Of a stretch of DNA of 8,407 nt, positions 6,060 through 8,407 are shown in pieces. A program made the translations under genes and the position numbers. Each line of letters starts with the position of its first letter. Position 1 is the stretch's first letter. The notes under the pieces are model-generated. The model did no database searches. It had not been told where the DNA came from and worked only from the letters and a program-made list of their open reading frames with translations. This DNA is from JAABYT01 sp041581935 (GTDB lineage: Bacteria; Pseudomonadota; Gammaproteobacteria; HK1), in NCBI GenBank assembly GCA_041581935.1, contig JBFICP010000139.1:1-8407 (forward strand), given 5' to 3'.

Positions 6060-6653
6060 TCAGTCGGTTTTGCGCTCGTCGCTGGGGGCGGCGAGCAAAA
6101 GCGCGTCGCCTTCGCGATAGCGGAGAAAGGGATGCGGAACGATAGGGCGCCGGTCGAGCTCCACGAACCCGAGTCGCCGGTACAGGCGCAAGGCCATCAC
6201 GTTCTTTTCGAAGCAGATGAGGCTCAGCCGATCGAGCCCGAGAGTCCGGGCGCGGCGCCGCGCTTCTGCGAGCAAACGCGTGCCGATGCCGAGCCGGCGG
6301 TGCTCGTGAAAAATCGCGAGCGCCGAGATGTAGAGGCTGCCGTAGTCTTCGAGCTCCGCGTACGGCGCCAGCACCGGGTCGGTTTGCCCGGTGCGCTCGC
6401 CGGGCGCGGGCTCAACCATGGGAAAGCTGTGCACCATGCCGACGACCGCGCCGTCGTTCTCGGCGACCAGGCAGTTCTGGTAGGAGAATGCGGTGTTCTC
6501 GCGGGCGTAACGACGCTCACCAATCTCGAGCAGCGAAAGCCCGGGCGCGTCGACGCGGCTCCATATGTACTCGGCGATGCCGTCCGACGCGATCATGAAT
6601 AGCCTGGCGATTCGGGCGCAATCCTCCCGCGTCGCCTGCCGGAAGGTGATCAT
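6060..6653 (-). CDS. GNAT family N-acetyltransferase
   Basis: A 197-residue protein with a GNAT fold. MITFRQATREDCARIARL is the typical first strand and helix. VAENDGAVVGMVH (63–75) gives the central strands. The acetyl-CoA pyrophosphate loop HRRLGIGTRLL is at 118–128 (R/Q-x-x-G-x-G/A at 119–124), and the late motif NVMALRLYRRLGF is at 151–163. GNAT enzymes move an acetyl group from acetyl-CoA to an amine; the substrate is unknown. I chose the ATG at 6653. An in-frame ATG at 6740 would add 29 residues rich in Arg, Ala and Pro that look like non-coding sequence; neither start has a clear ribosome binding site. It is the first gene of a probable operon with the methyltransferase. Whether the two act on the same metabolite is not shown by the sequence. 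Confidence 0.88.
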   Translation of the reverse strand: MITFRQATREDCARIARLFMIASDGIAEYIWSRVDAPGLSLLEIGERRYARENTAFSYQNCLVAENDGAVVGMVHSFPMVEPAPGERTGQTDPVLAPYAELEDYGSLYISALAIFHEHRRLGIGTRLLAEARRRARTLGLDRLSLICFEKNVMALRLYRRLGFVELDRRPIVPHPFLRYREGDALLLAAPSDERKTD

Positions 6654-6748
6654 CAACGGGTCGCGCCGAGAGGCCGCGCGCCGTTGGCGGGCGGCGGGAG
6701 GTCGTGGGCCGGACGTTGTGGTGTAAGAAGCCGCTCTCATCGCCGAGG

Positions 6749-6775
6749 GTCGAGTGTCCGAGTTCTAGACTCGAC
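6749..6775. repeat. Inverted repeat upstream of the GNAT–methyltransferase genes
   Basis: GTCGAGT (6749–6755) and ACTCGAC (6769–6775) form a seven-base dyad, 13 bp apart. A second CGAGT at 6759–6763 can pair alternatively with ACTCG (6769–6773) across a five-base loop. It lies about 100 bp ahead of the GNAT ATG at 6653. It could be an operator or an RNA structure; no regulator is identified. Confidence 0.35.
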
Positions 6776-6851
6776 ACGCTACCTTGCGACTGTTTCCGAA
6801 TGATGCCGTTCCGGGCCGATAGGGTTTCAATTGTTTCAGGTGAATTTGGAC

Positions 6852-6888
6852 GCGCTCGTCTTTGTGGTGCCCCTGGAGGGGCGAGCGC
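6852..6888 (-). repeat. Bulged stem-loop downstream of the DsbA-like gene
   Basis: GCGCTCG (6852–6858) pairs with CGAGCGC (6882–6888). Inside it CCCC (6870–6873) pairs with GGGG (6878–6881), leaving an 11-base bulge on one side. It lies 34 bp past the stop of the minus-strand DsbA-like gene, so it may end or stabilise that transcript. There is no T-tract, so I do not call it a terminator. Confidence 0.4.
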
Positions 6889-6922
6889 ACGCCCGAAGGG
6901 GTACGATTCGGGACAGGGATGC

Positions 6923-7924
6923 TCAGCTCTGACCGGAGCTGCTTTGCTCCTCGATGAGGCGCTGCAGATCCTGCTCCAGGTGCCGGCTGCGCAGCGGTCG
7001 CCCGTTGACGAAAATGCTCGGCGTCGACCGCAGCCCGAGCCGCCGGGCTTCGCGCTCGGCGCGCGCCACAGCCGCCTTCGGGACCCGTCCGGCCAGGCAC
7101 GTGGCGAAGGCCTGTTCGTCGAGATTCAGCGCTTTGGCGAGCTTCATGGGTGACGCGTGCTCGAGCGCCGACTGGTTCTCGAAGGCCAGATCGTGATAGG
7201 CCCAGAATTGCCCCTGACGATGGGCGCACGCGGCGCCTTCGGCGACGGCCCGCGAGATCCCGGAGCGGTTGATTGGCAAATCCATGTAGACGAATTGCAC
7301 CTCATCGGGATAACGCTCGATGATGCGGTGCAGAATCTCGGCCGCCCGCGCGCAACGCGGACACTGATAGTCGCCGAACTCGACGATGGTGAACCGGGGC
7401 AGCTCGGCGCCCCGCGTCGGAAAGCCGTCGGTTGCGATTTCCAGCGGCGGCGGCTCCGGGGGCGCCAACAGCAGCGTGAAATCGCTCTCGCTCTTGACCC
7501 GGGCGAGAAGGCTGGCCTTCTCGTTGCGCATTCGTTGGTCACGCAGATGCTGCTCGATGCGGTCGCGTATTTCCCGGTAAGGCTGGCCGATGCGGTCGCG
7601 GTTGTCGCCATAGAAGGCGCGAATGTCCCGCTCCTCCGGAGGCTCTACCTGCAGCAGCTCGTCGGCGAGCGCCTCGTGGGTGGTGCCGCGCCTCTGCGCT
7701 TCGGTTTTCAGATAAATCTCGAAGAGCAGCTCGTCGGCGAGCGCCCGGCGCTGCCTGTAGTAATCGAGATCCAAGTCGTAGAGCAGCGTGCGCAGACGCG
7801 GTGAGGCATGATCGACGCCGTAGGCCCGGCCGTCGTAGCGAAGCAAGCCGTCATCGGCCGCGAAGGTGTGGGTGCCGAGACCCGCCAGCAAGAGTCCACC
7901 AACGAGAAGTTTACCTGCACCCAT
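6923..7924 (-). CDS. Exported DsbA-like thiol-disulfide protein with SurA-like N-terminal helical region
   Basis: A 333-residue protein predicted to be exported: MGAGK, a hydrophobic core (6–17) and an AFAADD-like cleavage region (FAA at 21–23). Residues about 44–148 are helical and charged. They carry ELLFEIYLKTEAQRRG, EEVDAFY-like ERDIRAFYGDNRDRIG and PYREIRDRIEQHLRDQR, resembling the N-domain of SurA/peptidyl-prolyl isomerase chaperones but with no catalytic isomerase domain. After a Pro-rich linker (154–160) comes a Thioredoxin_4/DsbA-like domain: VEFGDYQCPRC with C188 and C191, and cis-Pro P302 in STPSIFVNGRPL. A second cysteine pair, C233 and C276, lies in the helical insert. It probably oxidises or isomerises disulfides in periplasmic proteins; direction and partner are unknown. 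The start is certain: AGGAGG (7937–7932) is 7 bp before the ATG. No DsbB-like gene is nearby. Confidence 0.88.
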   Translation of the reverse strand: MGAGKLLVGGLLLAGLGTHTFAADDGLLRYDGRAYGVDHASPRLRTLLYDLDLDYYRQRRALADELLFEIYLKTEAQRRGTTHEALADELLQVEPPEERDIRAFYGDNRDRIGQPYREIRDRIEQHLRDQRMRNEKASLLARVKSESDFTLLLAPPEPPPLEIATDGFPTRGAELPRFTIVEFGDYQCPRCARAAEILHRIIERYPDEVQFVYMDLPINRSGISRAVAEGAACAHRQGQFWAYHDLAFENQSALEHASPMKLAKALNLDEQAFATCLAGRVPKAAVARAEREARRLGLRSTPSIFVNGRPLRSRHLEQDLQRLIEEQSSSGQS

Positions 7925-7931
7925 GTCAGTG

Positions 7932-7937
7932 CCTCCT
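7932..7937 (-). promoter_or_regulatory. Strong Shine–Dalgarno for the DsbA-like gene
   Basis: A perfect AGGAGG on the minus strand, 7 bp before the ATG at 7924. It is the strongest ribosome binding site in the window and suggests efficient translation. Confidence 0.85.
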
Positions 7938-8130
7938 GTTCCCGGGCCAGCCTCGGCGGCAACCGTCGAACAAAGCTAACCGCCTGCCCGTGGGGACACT
8001 GTGTCGAGGGTCTCATTGTTGCGAGGGCGTGTAGCGGCGCGTGTGCCTGGAAAACCGGTACCTGAGGTGCTCGTGTGCGCATCCGTCCCGCCGGGGGCCC
8101 GCTCTCACAGGCGACGGCGCGAGCGCCATC

Positions 8131-8407
8131 TCAGCGCGCGCCGGCGGCCCGTCCGGCGGACGTGCCGGCGATACGCCCGAAGACTGAGCCCGCCATGAGG
8201 CCGGTGCCACCGGGATAGTTGAAGTAGAAAAGCCCCCCGACCATCTCGCCGGCACTGTAGAGCCCGGGAATCGGCCGCCCGTCGCGGCCCTGCACGGCCG
8301 CTTCGGTATCGATGCGCACACCGCCGAATGTGAAGGTGATACCGCAGGTGATCGCATAGGCCTCGAAGGGCGGCTCATCGATGCGATTGGCCCAGTTGGA
8401 TTTCGCG
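8131..8407 (-). CDS. FAD-dependent dehydrogenase, TcuA (tricarballylate dehydrogenase)-like, C-terminal end
   Basis: The last 91 residues of a flavoprotein of the fumarate reductase/succinate dehydrogenase superfamily; the rest lies beyond the right edge. The frame is open from 8406 to the stop at 8131. KSNWANRIDEPPF and AYAITCGITFTFGGVRID form the end of the capping region. Then RPIPGLYSAGEMVGGLF (44–60) and FNYPGGTGLMAGSVFGRIAG (62–81) give the FAD-binding C-terminal signature. This wording is closest to what I know of TcuA-type dehydrogenases, where FAD oxidises a tricarboxylate. Other FAD-binding dehydrogenases share the motif, so the substrate is uncertain and I give no symbol. It is 206 bp upstream of the DsbA-like gene on the same strand, too far to assume one operon. 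Confidence 0.85.
   Translation of the reverse strand, partial: AKSNWANRIDEPPFEAYAITCGITFTFGGVRIDTEAAVQGRDGRPIPGLYSAGEMVGGLFYFNYPGGTGLMAGSVFGRIAGTSAGRAAGAR

Larger units (their letters stand above)
6654..6922. other. Intergenic region upstream of the GNAT gene
   Basis: About 270 bp between the DsbA-like gene stop and the GNAT start, both on the minus strand. I see two dyads, at 6749–6775 and 6852–6888, described separately. No confident promoter is seen; the best −35-like element on the minus strand is TTGAAA near 6833–6828, without a good −10. Confidence 0.6.

Noticed and set aside
6654..6740. Longer GNAT start at 6740
   Set aside because: Adds 29 Arg/Ala/Pro-rich residues before the normal GNAT first strand and has no ribosome binding site; kept only as an alternative.
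7995..8005. Eleven-base palindrome GACACTGTGTC upstream of the DsbA-like gene
   Set aside because: Short, single copy, with no promoter recognised near it; expected by chance in a window of this size.
8116..8127. GGCG/CGCC hairpin beside the end of the TcuA-like gene
   Set aside because: Four-pair stem with no T-tract in either direction; GC-rich DNA produces many of these.

Overview
The window looks like chromosomal DNA from a gammaproteobacterium. The best evidence is the core block rhlB (minus) / trxA (plus) / rho (plus), the arrangement known from Escherichia coli and its relatives, together with the lptM–lysA pair of the Pseudomonas/gammaproteobacterial type. The DNA is GC-rich, with many G/C third positions and several GTG starts. 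GC is visibly lower in the rhlB–trxA and trxA–rho intergenic regions. I see no tRNA, rRNA, CRISPR array, insertion sequence or phage gene.

Layout. (1) Positions 1–683, minus strand: a small LptM-type outer-membrane lipoprotein followed by the N-terminal 147 residues of diaminopimelate decarboxylase (lysA), which runs off the left edge. (2) 803–1495, plus: an alpha/beta-hydrolase carboxylesterase divergent from lptM. The two share a 119-bp gap with a back-to-back promoter pair. (3) 1570–2844, minus: the DEAD-box RNA helicase RhlB, convergent with the esterase. (4) 2845–3209: a 365-bp divergent regulatory gap. (5) 3210–3536, plus: thioredoxin 1. (6) 3537–3770: a gap with an intrinsic terminator and then a C-rich, G-poor rho leader. 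(7) 3771–5030, plus: transcription terminator Rho, followed by a hairpin. (8) 5093–6653, minus: a probable two-gene operon of a GNAT acetyltransferase and a homocysteine S-methyltransferase. (9) 6923–7924, minus: an exported DsbA-like protein with an N-terminal helical domain resembling the SurA/peptidyl-prolyl isomerase family. (10) 8131–8407, minus: the C-terminal 91 residues of a TcuA-type FAD-dependent dehydrogenase, cut by the right edge.

How the genes relate. RhlB and Rho are both RNA-directed ATPases acting on transcript fate (degradosome helicase and termination factor). TrxA lies between them as in enterobacteria. LysA makes lysine from meso-diaminopimelate, and LptM assists LPS-transporter assembly in E. 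coli. The right-hand third is accessory or metabolic: methionine/one-carbon metabolism, periplasmic thiol chemistry and a flavoprotein. Nothing links those last genes into one pathway.

I did not find a convincing undescribed system. The most useful leads are the C-rich leader of rho, the chaperone-like/DsbA-like composite protein, and the GNAT–methyltransferase pair.
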